Shown here: piece after piece, positions 25,173 to 33,621 of the stretch
Numbering within the stretch: the stretch's first letter is position 1
Layout of the letters: every line of letters begins with the position of its first letter
Virus record (IMG/VR): IMGVR_UViG_3300009514_000025
Location: 1 to 61,657 of that record
DNA from: a virus
Length of the DNA stretch: 61,657 bases
Direction: 5' to 3' (one strand)
The notes under the pieces: model-generated
The model's input: only the letters and a program-made list of their open reading frames with translations
Told to the model about the DNA's origin: nothing
The model's database searches: none
Position numbers and translations under genes: made by a program

Positions 25173-26648
25173 ATGAATGAATTATTCGAAAATTGGTCAG
25201 AAACGAAAGCAGCATTGCTTGAAGGTCTTTCCGCACAAAAACAAAAGGTTGTAGCACCTTTGCTGGAAAATCAGAAAGATCATTTGATCGCTGAATCCGC
25301 CGCAGCAGGTTCTACACAAGCACATGACATCGCTGGATTTCGTAAAATCTTAATTCCAATGATTCGTCGTATTATTCCAGGCACAATTGCTACTGAGCTT
25401 GTTGGTGTTCAGCCAATGACTGGTCCGGTTGGTCTTGTTTACACTTTGCGTTATCGTTACGCAGAAGCTGTAACTGCTACTTCACATGCTAACCCATTTG
25501 GCTTTACTGGTGCAATTAGTGTTGATGATGAAGTATTCGGTAACAGTTCACCAATCCGTCAGTGGTACTCTGGTGCTGCTGGTGATGGTACTGCTTCACC
25601 TAACACACTTCCAACAAATCAAATCCCAGGTGCTGGTGCAATTGATAACTCATATTCAATGGGTTCTGGTTCACCTGCAACAGGCGCACCAGGAATTGAT
25701 GCAGCATCTGCAAATGGTATGGCATGGCCTTCAAGCCTTGGCGCGTCTGCAGGTAACACTGGTTATGTTGATGGCCTTGGTCAGACAGTGGCTGGTTCAG
25801 TTTGGGGTGGTTCTGGTAGCTACATCGAAGGTTCTGGTGGTCGTAAGATGACTATGGACGTTGTTAGTCAGTCTGTTGAAGCTGGTAGCCGTAAGTTACA
25901 AGCTGGCTGGACTATTGAAGCTATGCAGGATCTTAATGCACAACATGGTCTTGATCTTGAATCTGAAATGACACAGGCATTGTCTGCTGAAATCGTTCAG
26001 GAAATCGACCAAGAAATCATCACTGATCTTCTTGCCCTTGCTGGCACAGTTGATACATTTGATGGTTCTGCTGCGGGTGCCTATGGTACTGGCGGTAATT
26101 ATACACCTGCTTATGTTGGTGATCGTCTTGCTAACCTTGGGGTTGTTATCAATCGCGTAGCAAACGAAATCGCACGTAAGACACGTCGTGGTGCTGGTAA
26201 CTTCATCGTTGTTTCACCATTGATTGTTTCTGTTCTTCAGTCTGCTGCTAAGTCTGTCTTTGCACCTGCTGTTGATGGTTCATTCAAGGGCCCAAACAAC
26301 ACAATGTTGGTTGGTACGCTTAACGGCACAATCAAGGTTTATAGCTATCTTTGGAACCAAGCTGGTTCTGGTATTGACATGGGCGGCGTCGCTTCCCCTA
26401 GCAATGCTGACGATACTATTCTCGTTGGTTATAAAGGTGGTAATGGAGAAACTGATACCGGTTACTTCTATTGCCCATACATTCCATTGATGTCTTCTGG
26501 TGTTGTTGTTAACCCAACAACGTTCCAACCAGTTGTTAGTTTGATGACTCGCTACGGCAAGTCCGTCTTCACTAACACGCAAACATCTTTGGGTAACAGT
26601 GCTGATTACTACGGTAAGATCACGGTTGCAAACCTTGACCTTGCTTAA
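25173..26648 (+). CDS. 23: Major capsid protein gp23
   Basis: The main building block of the capsid (HK97 fold). The 491 residues include the conserved blocks VGVQPMTGPVGLVYTLRYRY (about 89-108), RTRRGAGNFIVVSP and VGYKGGNGETDTGYFYCPYI. The region about 110-225, rich in Gly/Ser, corresponds to the insertion domain of gp23. An expected prohead-protease site is LIAE-Ser at Glu41/Ser42. A paralogue lacking the insertion is encoded at 39382 on the minus strand. The gene ends before a terminator with a UUCG loop. Confidence 0.96.
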   Translation: MNELFENWSETKAALLEGLSAQKQKVVAPLLENQKDHLIAESAAAGSTQAHDIAGFRKILIPMIRRIIPGTIATELVGVQPMTGPVGLVYTLRYRYAEAVTATSHANPFGFTGAISVDDEVFGNSSPIRQWYSGAAGDGTASPNTLPTNQIPGAGAIDNSYSMGSGSPATGAPGIDAASANGMAWPSSLGASAGNTGYVDGLGQTVAGSVWGGSGSYIEGSGGRKMTMDVVSQSVEAGSRKLQAGWTIEAMQDLNAQHGLDLESEMTQALSAEIVQEIDQEIITDLLALAGTVDTFDGSAAGAYGTGGNYTPAYVGDRLANLGVVINRVANEIARKTRRGAGNFIVVSPLIVSVLQSAAKSVFAPAVDGSFKGPNNTMLVGTLNGTIKVYSYLWNQAGSGIDMGGVASPSNADDTILVGYKGGNGETDTGYFYCPYIPLMSSGVVVNPTTFQPVVSLMTRYGKSVFTNTQTSLGNSADYYGKITVANLDLA

Positions 26649-26680
26649 TTAGCAAACTAGTTACATGGATGTAACAGAAA

Positions 26681-26704
26681 AGCCCTCTTCGGAGGGCTTT
26701 TTTA
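26681..26704 (+). terminator. Rho-independent terminator after gene 23
   Basis: Stem AGCCCTC/GAGGGCT (26681-26687/26692-26698) capped by a stable TTCG tetraloop and followed by a T-run. A small palindrome, GTTACAT-GG-ATGTAAC, lies just upstream. Confidence 0.93.
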
Positions 26705-26748
26705 TTGGACATAAATAATAGAAATTAAGATAACATAACGTTCACAAA

Positions 26749-26756
26749 TATAAATA
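26749..26756 (+). promoter_or_regulatory. T4-type late promoter (112-aa protein)
   Basis: TATAAATA, 38 bases before the start codon at 26794. A further CATAAATA lies at 26710-26717, right after the terminator. Confidence 0.65.
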
Positions 26757-26793
26757 ATAATGACAATTAAAAAACAATAGATGGATTTTTGCA

Positions 26794-27132
26794 ATGCGAA
26801 CCAATCTTACCTTTAAGGAATATCTTGAATCGAAAGAAAAGCTAAGAGAAGCTATTAAAGTTACTCCTAAACAAACGGTGGAATACACAGTTTATAAGTA
26901 TTGTAAACTTGTCGTCGGCGAATCGAAAGATGAAAAAGAACAAGTAAATTTAAAACCAAATCAAAAAATTATTGTAGAATGGCTCTATAATGATATTGAT
27001 AATCCCACCCCCTTAAATATTACCTTTGAAGGCGTTTGTCCTGATATAGATTCCCTTGAATATAATAGTTATTGGCAGCCACAAAAACTACAAAAATGGC
27101 TATTAAAAAATACCCGCGAAGAAAGATCTTAA
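26794..27132 (+). CDS. Hypothetical late protein with capsid-targeting-like N-terminus (112 aa)
   Basis: I do not recognise the fold. The N-terminus (LTFKEYLESKEKLREAI) resembles the capsid-targeting leader of T4 internal proteins, which is an amphipathic start with Tyr/Phe-x-Glu-Phe/Tyr-Leu and a Leu-x-Glu cleavage site (LRE-Ala here). Residues 29-110 form a compact strand-rich domain (VEYTVYKYCKLVVGE, IIVEWLYNDID). It has its own late promoter and lies next to the capsid gene, so an internal head protein delivered with the DNA is plausible but unproven. Confidence 0.6.
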   Translation: MRTNLTFKEYLESKEKLREAIKVTPKQTVEYTVYKYCKLVVGESKDEKEQVNLKPNQKIIVEWLYNDIDNPTPLNITFEGVCPDIDSLEYNSYWQPQKLQKWLLKNTREERS

Positions 27133-27148
27133 TTTTTAACACTTAATA

Positions 27149-27156
27149 CATAAATA
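27149..27156 (+). promoter_or_regulatory. T4-type late promoter (61-aa protein)
   Basis: CATAAATA followed by TAAG, 28 bases before the ATG at 27184. Confidence 0.6.
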
Positions 27157-27183
27157 TAAGAAAGCCATACACGGGGATTGAAC

Positions 27184-27369
27184 ATGATTACTTTTAGAGA
27201 ATTTTTACTTAAGGAAGCCACTGGTGTAACAGATTATAATCCACCAAGTCAAGGCGGAACACGCTCTGAACTTTTGGCAAAATTTGCTAAATCAAAAGAT
27301 CCCAAAGATGCAGAACTCGCTAGAAAATCTGGCGCTACCCAAGAAGAACTTAAAAAAGCATCCAAATAA
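27184..27369 (+). CDS. Small late protein with capsid-targeting-like N-terminus (61 aa)
   Basis: The ATG at 27184 follows a GGGGA ribosome binding site by six bases; a TTG two codons upstream is disfavoured. MITFREFLLKEATG closely resembles the T4 internal-protein leader (MKTYQEFIAEA), with a Leu-Lys-Glu/Ala site for the gp21 protease. The mature part would be only about 50 residues, basic and soluble, with the segment SKDPKDAELARKSGATQEEL. It could be an injected host-takeover peptide. Own late promoter and position beside head genes support late expression. Confidence 0.6.
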   Translation: MITFREFLLKEATGVTDYNPPSQGGTRSELLAKFAKSKDPKDAELARKSGATQEELKKASK

Positions 27370-27401
27370 CATCAACAAATCCCATTCCCACCTGCCAATA
27401 G

Positions 27402-27409
27402 TATAAATA
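27402..27409 (+). promoter_or_regulatory. T4-type late promoter (neck/tail operon)
   Basis: TATAAATA, exact consensus, 28 bases before the start of the 1032-residue neck/repeat protein. The downstream genes up to 33528 overlap or nearly abut, so one transcript probably covers all four. Confidence 0.7.
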
Positions 27410-27436
27410 CTTTGTAGCATACTACAGGAGTGTTAT

Positions 27437-30400
27437 ATGTCCGTATTCGATTCTATTGGTGATTCTGCAAACAGTCTAAGAACAGAAGGCCAAGAAATAA
27501 AATTAGCTTTTAAGCAAGGCGTTCCAGCAACTGGTCAAGGTACTATTGAGTGGAATATACCAATTCCCGCCCATGGCTGTGCCTCCGGTGAAACGGGCGT
27601 ATATGCTGGCATTGTGCTTCTTCTTAGCACTGAACCATTAGATGTTTCAAATATTCCACAAGATGGAACAGTATATGTTGGTGATCCAACAGCAGATTTT
27701 GATTTAAGTACAGCAGATCGAATTGGAAATGCAATTGTTGTTGGAGCAATATATGAATGTGAAGAAAAGAATCGTGGCGAAGATTTAACAACTTCTTTAG
27801 TTATTAACGATTTACGGCCAGGCGTTTCGTATTATGTTGGTGGTTATGCTACAGATTGTCAATATCGCTATCATTCAGATGGCATTCGAGCATATTCAGA
27901 TTTTTATGGTGAAAAGGATGGAACAAGCATTCCATCCGCCCAAGTAGTTAATCTTGGCGTTGCTCAGGCCGGCGTTTTACCAACAGATGGAACCGGTCTT
28001 ATTCCTGGTGTTGATTATGAATTCGACTTAATTGTAGATAATTCGTTCCCTACAGGGTATGATTATACTACCATACAAATTACTGTTGCTGGTATTAATG
28101 CTGGTACTTATCAGGATTTATTAGATTCTATTAATACACGAATAAAATTATACGATAATCCTCCACAATCACCAATACCTCCACATACAAATGATTTTTA
28201 TTGGAATGCAACGGAAGAACAGCTTTATCAATATGATGGCGCAGCATATAATGCAATAGAAACCATGAATGAACCTACCGATCCTGCTAATATAGCGATG
28301 GGTACATATTGGTATGATACAACAAATAAAATTTTAAATCGTAATAATATTCCAAATCCAACAGGTTGGAATATTATTAATCATCTTGAAAGCGAATCAG
28401 ATCCTGCTAATCCTGCATGTACATTATATTGGTATGATAATATTGTTGCACGTAAATGGGATGGTTCCACCTGGTGTGATCAAACAACAGCATTTTCATT
28501 AACTGATCCAAGTGTTTGTCCAACCGTCGAATGCGGGACATATTGGTATGATGAAAACACATCAGCATTATTTGGTTGGGATGATATAAACGAAAGATGG
28601 CAAGAAAGAACTGCTATATATTGGCCGCAGGCTCCAGATCAATTATCGGATGGAACATATTGGTTCGATGATACAAACAATAACCTGTTCCGCCGATCCG
28701 CATCTACATGGGTAGATATTACCATTACATCAAAAGTTCAAGAAACTGAACCTACGACAGCGGCTAATGGTTTGGTATGGTATAAGCCTTCCACAGAAGA
28801 ATTAAAAGTATATTCTACTGGTTCACCAATTGGATGGATTAATACTGATGTATTGGTGTGGAATGAAGATCCAACAAATACTACATCATGTGACTTATGG
28901 TGGAATTCAACTAATGATGAATTAAGAACATGGGATATTGTTAATAATGAATGGGATCTAGTTGTTAGATTTGTTATTTCAACATTAGATCCTACACAAC
29001 CATCACCATTGGCAGTTGATACACTTTGGTATGAACCTACTGCTGCAACGTTAAAACGTTGGGATGGTGGCGATTGGGTTGATGTAGAACATGTAGAAAA
29101 AATTACAGATCCGACACAAATCAGTGTTGGTGAAGCATGGTATAATCCAGTAGCAGATGAATGGAAAATTTGGAATACACCAACAGCAGGCTGGAATGAT
29201 ATAAATCCAATTGATTCGGATGTTGATCCTAATAGTATTCCAAACGGAACTTATTGGTTTGACACAACTAATGTTGCATTATATGTTCGTAATGGTGTTG
29301 TTTGGTCTTCAGTAACATTTTCTACTGTTCCATTTGTTCCTGCAAGAAATAGTTTATGGTATGATACTTTAAATAAAATATTAAAAGAATGGAATGGTAC
29401 TACATGGGTTACATCTACACCTATAGCTGTTGCCTATTTTAATTCATCTGGTGGTATAACTTTTGAAACTATACAAAAAGGTAGTGATACTGCGATATTA
29501 ATTCCAGCACCACCAGGTTCTTCTTCGGAACCATCTATTGTTGGCACTGGTTTTGCTGACTTTACAGAATTTGACATTAATCCTGTAACTGGATATACAT
29601 ATGAACGTGGCACCATCGGAAGAGTTTATCCAGCAAGATATATCAATGATAACGATTTCTTATGGAGTAGTTTGTCGCCTGCTCCAGGAAAACTTGCAAT
29701 ACCAGATGCGGGCAATGATGGCAAGTCTGGACTTCCTTCATATGCTGAACTTGGCGTTGGCGATGATGGAACACCAGATGAACGTCGTGAATTAATGGAC
29801 AGTATTCGTGCACAGCTTGGTTATCCTGTTGTTGATGTTGAATTAACAAATTATCAATTAGATACTGCTATTCAAGGCGCACTTGAATCATTTAGAAAGC
29901 GTGCAGGTTCAGCGTATCGTAGAGGATTCTATTTCTTAGACATAGAACCAGGAAAACAACAGTACTTAATGACAAATAAGGTAATGGGATATAATAAAAT
30001 TGTTTCTATTACAGCAGCATATCGTTTTACGTCTGCGTTTTTATCATCAGCGCATGGTTCTGGTGTTTATGGTCAAGTAGTATTACAGCACTTATATAAC
30101 ATGGGCACATTTGATTTAACAAGTTTTCATTTAGTATCACAATACATTGAACAACTTGAACATTTATTTTCAACAAGATTGGGACATACGTTCCATGAAC
30201 ATAATCGTGTTCTTACATTTTTTAATTCATTTACACGAAATGAGCGTGTTTTATTAGACTGTATGATCGAAAGAACAGAACAAGATTTACTTAAAGATCG
30301 TTTTATCAAAACATGGATTGAACGTTATGCATTATCAGAAGCAATGATGATGCTTTCACATATTCGTGGTAAATTTGCTTCATTGCCAGGCGCGGGAGGC

Positions 30401-30535
30401 GGCATATCATTAAATGCAGGCGAATTAATTGCAACTGCACAATCTTATCGTGAAGAATTATTAAATCAGATCGATGAATTTATTGTTGACACACCAGAAG
30501 ACGTGGGTCAATATTCAACATTTATTTTAGGTTAA
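27437..30535 (+). CDS. Large neck-type virion protein with tandem Trp/Tyr repeats
   Basis: A 1032-residue structural protein in three parts. Residues 1-240 look like a beta-sandwich virion domain. Residues about 250-660 hold about ten degenerate tandem repeats of some 40-45 residues with a GTYWYD-x-x-N-x-x-L core and a later WDG-x-x-W. The C-terminal 260 residues start with LGYPVVDVELTNYQLDTAIQ and a helical domain typical of neck/connector proteins at the T4 gp13 position. The gene order (before gp14-like, gp15, gp18, gp19) supports a neck protein. The repeats may form whisker- or collar-like decorations or bind carbohydrate. Ribosome binding site AGGAG precedes the ATG. Confidence 0.6.
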   Translation: MSVFDSIGDSANSLRTEGQEIKLAFKQGVPATGQGTIEWNIPIPAHGCASGETGVYAGIVLLLSTEPLDVSNIPQDGTVYVGDPTADFDLSTADRIGNAIVVGAIYECEEKNRGEDLTTSLVINDLRPGVSYYVGGYATDCQYRYHSDGIRAYSDFYGEKDGTSIPSAQVVNLGVAQAGVLPTDGTGLIPGVDYEFDLIVDNSFPTGYDYTTIQITVAGINAGTYQDLLDSINTRIKLYDNPPQSPIPPHTNDFYWNATEEQLYQYDGAAYNAIETMNEPTDPANIAMGTYWYDTTNKILNRNNIPNPTGWNIINHLESESDPANPACTLYWYDNIVARKWDGSTWCDQTTAFSLTDPSVCPTVECGTYWYDENTSALFGWDDINERWQERTAIYWPQAPDQLSDGTYWFDDTNNNLFRRSASTWVDITITSKVQETEPTTAANGLVWYKPSTEELKVYSTGSPIGWINTDVLVWNEDPTNTTSCDLWWNSTNDELRTWDIVNNEWDLVVRFVISTLDPTQPSPLAVDTLWYEPTAATLKRWDGGDWVDVEHVEKITDPTQISVGEAWYNPVADEWKIWNTPTAGWNDINPIDSDVDPNSIPNGTYWFDTTNVALYVRNGVVWSSVTFSTVPFVPARNSLWYDTLNKILKEWNGTTWVTSTPIAVAYFNSSGGITFETIQKGSDTAILIPAPPGSSSEPSIVGTGFADFTEFDINPVTGYTYERGTIGRVYPARYINDNDFLWSSLSPAPGKLAIPDAGNDGKSGLPSYAELGVGDDGTPDERRELMDSIRAQLGYPVVDVELTNYQLDTAIQGALESFRKRAGSAYRRGFYFLDIEPGKQQYLMTNKVMGYNKIVSITAAYRFTSAFLSSAHGSGVYGQVVLQHLYNMGTFDLTSFHLVSQYIEQLEHLFSTRLGHTFHEHNRVLTFFNSFTRNERVLLDCMIERTEQDLLKDRFIKTWIERYALSEAMMMLSHIRGKFASLPGAGGGISLNAGELIATAQSYREELLNQIDEFIVDTPEDVGQYSTFILG
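28190..29410 (+). repeat. Tandem protein repeats within the neck-type gene
   Basis: About ten divergent repeats encoding the pattern Asp-Pro ... Gly-Thr-Tyr-Trp-Tyr/Phe-Asp ... Leu ... Trp-Asp-Gly ... Trp. Codon-level identity is low, so the repeats are old or under diversifying change. Confidence 0.75.
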
Positions 30536-30545
30536 GGAGAAAACC

Positions 30546-31037
30546 ATGTCAAAATATTTGGACAAAGTTATAGAAGAAATGGGGGACTATGGTGACATGG
30601 GACATCCTACAGGAGAAACATCCATGGGAATGGGCAGTGCATCATCAATGGGTATCATGGGCGGTTGTAATGGTGGACAAAAGAAAATCAAAGCATATAA
30701 GTTGCGCGATCTTCTTCAACAAAGAACTCGTGCAGAAGAAGAAGAAGATTTGAGTGACATTGATAATGAAGAAAATGGTATGGATGATGAAGCCAATAGC
30801 AATGACATAGAAGAATTGAAACAATTCTTTATGGATAATCCAGAACCTGCCGATGAAGAAATTGCTGCATATGCAGAAGAGCACGGCATGGATTTAGAAG
30901 AAATGCGTCTTGCCGTTTATGAATTAATTCAATCATTGTTGGGTGATGAAGAACAACCAGACGATGAAATGGACATGGATATGGACATGGACAGGGACTT
31001 TGATGAAACGGGCATGGATACCGAAGAGAAATTTTAA
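30546..31037 (+). CDS. Acidic virion-operon protein (163 aa)
   Basis: I do not recognise this protein. It is extremely acidic; the N-terminal ~45 residues are rich in Gly and Met, the middle is helical (KAYKLRDLLQQRTRAEEEED) and the C-terminus carries a DEMDMDMDMDRDFDE run. It lies between two neck-protein genes, with a GGAGAAAACC ribosome binding site, and its stop overlaps the next ATG (TAATG). It might be an assembly chaperone for the neighbouring large neck proteins; that is only an inference from charge and position. Confidence 0.65.
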   Translation: MSKYLDKVIEEMGDYGDMGHPTGETSMGMGSASSMGIMGGCNGGQKKIKAYKLRDLLQQRTRAEEEEDLSDIDNEENGMDDEANSNDIEELKQFFMDNPEPADEEIAAYAEEHGMDLEEMRLAVYELIQSLLGDEEQPDDEMDMDMDMDRDFDETGMDTEEKF

Positions 31038-32752
31038 TGGCTTGTAATGATTACGCCGATACTTCCTGTAGTGGAACAGTTGGTCCAGATTACGAACTGA
31101 ACCCAGATGGTACAATTAAAACTGATACCTCTGGACAGCCGTGCGTATCAACTCCAAATGGAAGAAGACTTCAACCAAATCAAACTAATGATTTTAGATG
31201 TAGACCATTTCAATTAGAACTTGGTAACGCTAATCAATATGTTGATCGTGTGGTTAACGAAGCGTTGAATATTGGTGGTGCAACATTAAATGTTTACAAA
31301 TTATTAGGTGTACATGAACAAGGAAAACTTGTAGATTGTACAGGAAGAGGGGAGGCAGTATCAAATGGTGACTTACCAAATTTTCCAGCAGCGAATGCAT
31401 TCGATATGTATGTTACAGAATGGCGTTCCATTCAGCGTGGTAGTGGTGTCCTTGCTTCTGCTTACATTGGTTACGATTTTGGCAACATCAAAACAAACGA
31501 TGACTCTCGTCGTGCTTATGGGATTGATACAAGCATTTATAAGCATGTTACAACAATTGCAATTAAACAAAGTTCTCAACAGTCAAGGCGTGTAACAAGA
31601 GCAAGAATCGAACGTTCAAACGATGGTATAAAATGGTATGGTGTTAGTGTTGTATTATTACCAGATGATGATTGTTTGAACACCGTTCAATTTAAACATT
31701 CTGTTCCATCGCGCTATTGGAGAATACGCCCATTAGATTTTAATGGCCTCGCCGATAATAATGTTTGGGCAATTCCTGCAATTCAAATGTTTCATAACTA
31801 TGAAGCTACTGATGAATATAATATTCAAGATAAAGTTTTGCTTGAAAATAGAGATCGTGGTTATGCAACAGATGAAATTCCAATAAAAGGATATTATGAT
31901 TTAACGGATAACCTAAGTGAACTTACTGCTTTTGGGTTAGAAATTCCATCTATGACGATATATATAACTGTTAGTTTTTCAGCATGTGTTGCTGCCCTTG
32001 GCCGTCCACTTGTCGTGGGTGATATTATGGAAATTCCAAGCGAAGCACAATATTCAGCTGAGATGAAAAGAATTTTAAAATGGATGGAAGTTACAGATAT
32101 ATCTTGGGCAACGGAAGGTTATACACCAGGATGGCAGCCAACGCTGCTTCGTATCGTAGCACAACCTGCGTTTGTTTCACAAGAAACTCAAGACATATTT
32201 GGTGATCTTGGTGAAACATTACCAGATGGTATTGGCACAGTTTCTGGTGAAGATGGACAAGATCCTGTATATCAAGACTATTTTGATGTTAGTCAAACGA
32301 TTGAAGCAGAAGCCCGAGATGCTGTTCCAGAACGCGGTGCAGAAGGTTCAAGTACTATTAGGGCATGGGAAAAATCGGAAGTTGAAGCCGCCGCCGATCA
32401 AGGTGTACCAAATCTTCAAAAGATTGGATTATATCCAAACGGTTTATATGTTGAAGATGCAATGCCACCAAACAATGCACCATTTACAGAAGGCGATGAA
32501 TATCCTGAGAATCCAACACATGGTGATTATCATAGGTTGACATATTCTGGGCTGGCGGAAGATATTCCTGCAAGATTGTTCCGATATTCTACATCAAAAG
32601 GACGTTGGATATATTTGGAAACAGATTTGCGTGATTTATATAATCCTGCTAAGCCAACATTAAAAGAATTTATAATAAGCCCGAATGCTGTTCCAAATAG
32701 TGAAATTACTAGAAATAGGGAAACTATAGATGACGATTGTGAGGAATCTTAA
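31037..32752 (+). CDS. 14: Neck protein (gp14-like region) with discoidin-like domain
   Basis: A 571-residue virion protein. Residues about 115-255 resemble an F5/8 type C (discoidin) carbohydrate-binding domain: AANAFDMYVTEWRS, a central YIGYDFGN, then RARIERSNDGIKWYGV and SRYWRIRPLDF. Residues about 305-400 hold a segment common in T4-type neck proteins (GRPLVVGDIMEIP, then WMEVTDISWATEGYTPGW and VSQETQDIFG). The C-terminal ~130 residues are acidic and probably extended. Position directly before gp15 supports gp14. T4 gp14 (256 residues) has no discoidin domain, so this is an enlarged version. Confidence 0.6.
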   Translation: MACNDYADTSCSGTVGPDYELNPDGTIKTDTSGQPCVSTPNGRRLQPNQTNDFRCRPFQLELGNANQYVDRVVNEALNIGGATLNVYKLLGVHEQGKLVDCTGRGEAVSNGDLPNFPAANAFDMYVTEWRSIQRGSGVLASAYIGYDFGNIKTNDDSRRAYGIDTSIYKHVTTIAIKQSSQQSRRVTRARIERSNDGIKWYGVSVVLLPDDDCLNTVQFKHSVPSRYWRIRPLDFNGLADNNVWAIPAIQMFHNYEATDEYNIQDKVLLENRDRGYATDEIPIKGYYDLTDNLSELTAFGLEIPSMTIYITVSFSACVAALGRPLVVGDIMEIPSEAQYSAEMKRILKWMEVTDISWATEGYTPGWQPTLLRIVAQPAFVSQETQDIFGDLGETLPDGIGTVSGEDGQDPVYQDYFDVSQTIEAEARDAVPERGAEGSSTIRAWEKSEVEAAADQGVPNLQKIGLYPNGLYVEDAMPPNNAPFTEGDEYPENPTHGDYHRLTYSGLAEDIPARLFRYSTSKGRWIYLETDLRDLYNPAKPTLKEFIISPNAVPNSEITRNRETIDDDCEES

Positions 32753-33528
32753 TGGCTACGTCAGTATTAGAGAATTATCATTACAACGCGCAATTACGTA
32801 AATATATTGTACAATTTGCGGCAATCTTTGCAGGTATACAAGTAGAAGTAGGAAAGCGCGATAATGTGGAACCACATTTAATTCATGTGCCTATTAAGAA
32901 TGCAAGCATGGATCGTGTTGTTGGGCATATAAAAAGCGAGAATACACAAAATAAGCCAATTAGATTACCAATTATGTCATTTCAATTGGTAAATGTAGAT
33001 CAGGCACCAGAATTACGAAAAGGTGTTGGCGCAAAGCGCAGAAGCTCACACATGCCTACTGGTGGCATGTTCCCTGATGATATTACAGTAGTAGAACAAC
33101 GTCAACCTATTCCATACCGGGCAGTTTTTGAATTGGCTATATGGGCAAGCAATCAAGATCAACATTACCAGATTATGGAACAAATATTTACACTTTTTGA
33201 TCCAATTTTACAGATTCAAATATCTGATGATATTTTTGATTGGACTAAACTTACATCAGTAGAATTAACCGATATCCGATTTGATGAAACGCTTCCAATG
33301 GGAAGTGAACGAAGAATTATTCAAAGTAGACTAGGTTTCACAGTACCTATATATTTGTCAATTCCGTCGAAAGTTCATAATAAATATGTTAAAGATATTT
33401 ATCTTAGAATTGGGGCGGTTGGAACCGATGTTGAATCTTCATATGACATTATAGCTGATCTTGATTCTCAAGGGGAAACCTATGAAAAGGTATTTTCCCT
33501 TGATGATATAGATATAACCGAAAATTAA
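32752..33528 (+). CDS. 15: Tail sheath stabiliser/terminator gp15
   Basis: Forms the hexameric ring that closes the tail tube and sheath and joins tail to head. The 258 residues match T4 gp15 (272) in length and order of motifs: N-terminal YNAQLRKYIVQFAAIF, then LIHVPIKNAS, PIPYRAVFELAIWASNQDQH and IMEQIFTLFDPILQI. It starts at an ATG overlapping the preceding stop (TAATG). It is followed by about 90 bases with a late promoter and then the sheath gene. Confidence 0.85.
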   Translation: MATSVLENYHYNAQLRKYIVQFAAIFAGIQVEVGKRDNVEPHLIHVPIKNASMDRVVGHIKSENTQNKPIRLPIMSFQLVNVDQAPELRKGVGAKRRSSHMPTGGMFPDDITVVEQRQPIPYRAVFELAIWASNQDQHYQIMEQIFTLFDPILQIQISDDIFDWTKLTSVELTDIRFDETLPMGSERRIIQSRLGFTVPIYLSIPSKVHNKYVKDIYLRIGAVGTDVESSYDIIADLDSQGETYEKVFSLDDIDITEN

Positions 33529-33557
33529 CCAGTTTTGGTGTTTTTTGGGTACGTCTT

Positions 33558-33565
33558 TATAAATA
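33558..33565 (+). promoter_or_regulatory. T4-type late promoter (sheath)
   Basis: TATAAATA, exact consensus, 57 bases before the sheath gene start, which has an AAGGAGAA ribosome binding site. Confidence 0.7.
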
Positions 33566-33621
33566 GTATTAGCCACGTAATGTTAGTGGAAGAAATAATG
33601 TTTAGTTAAGGAGAACCCGAT

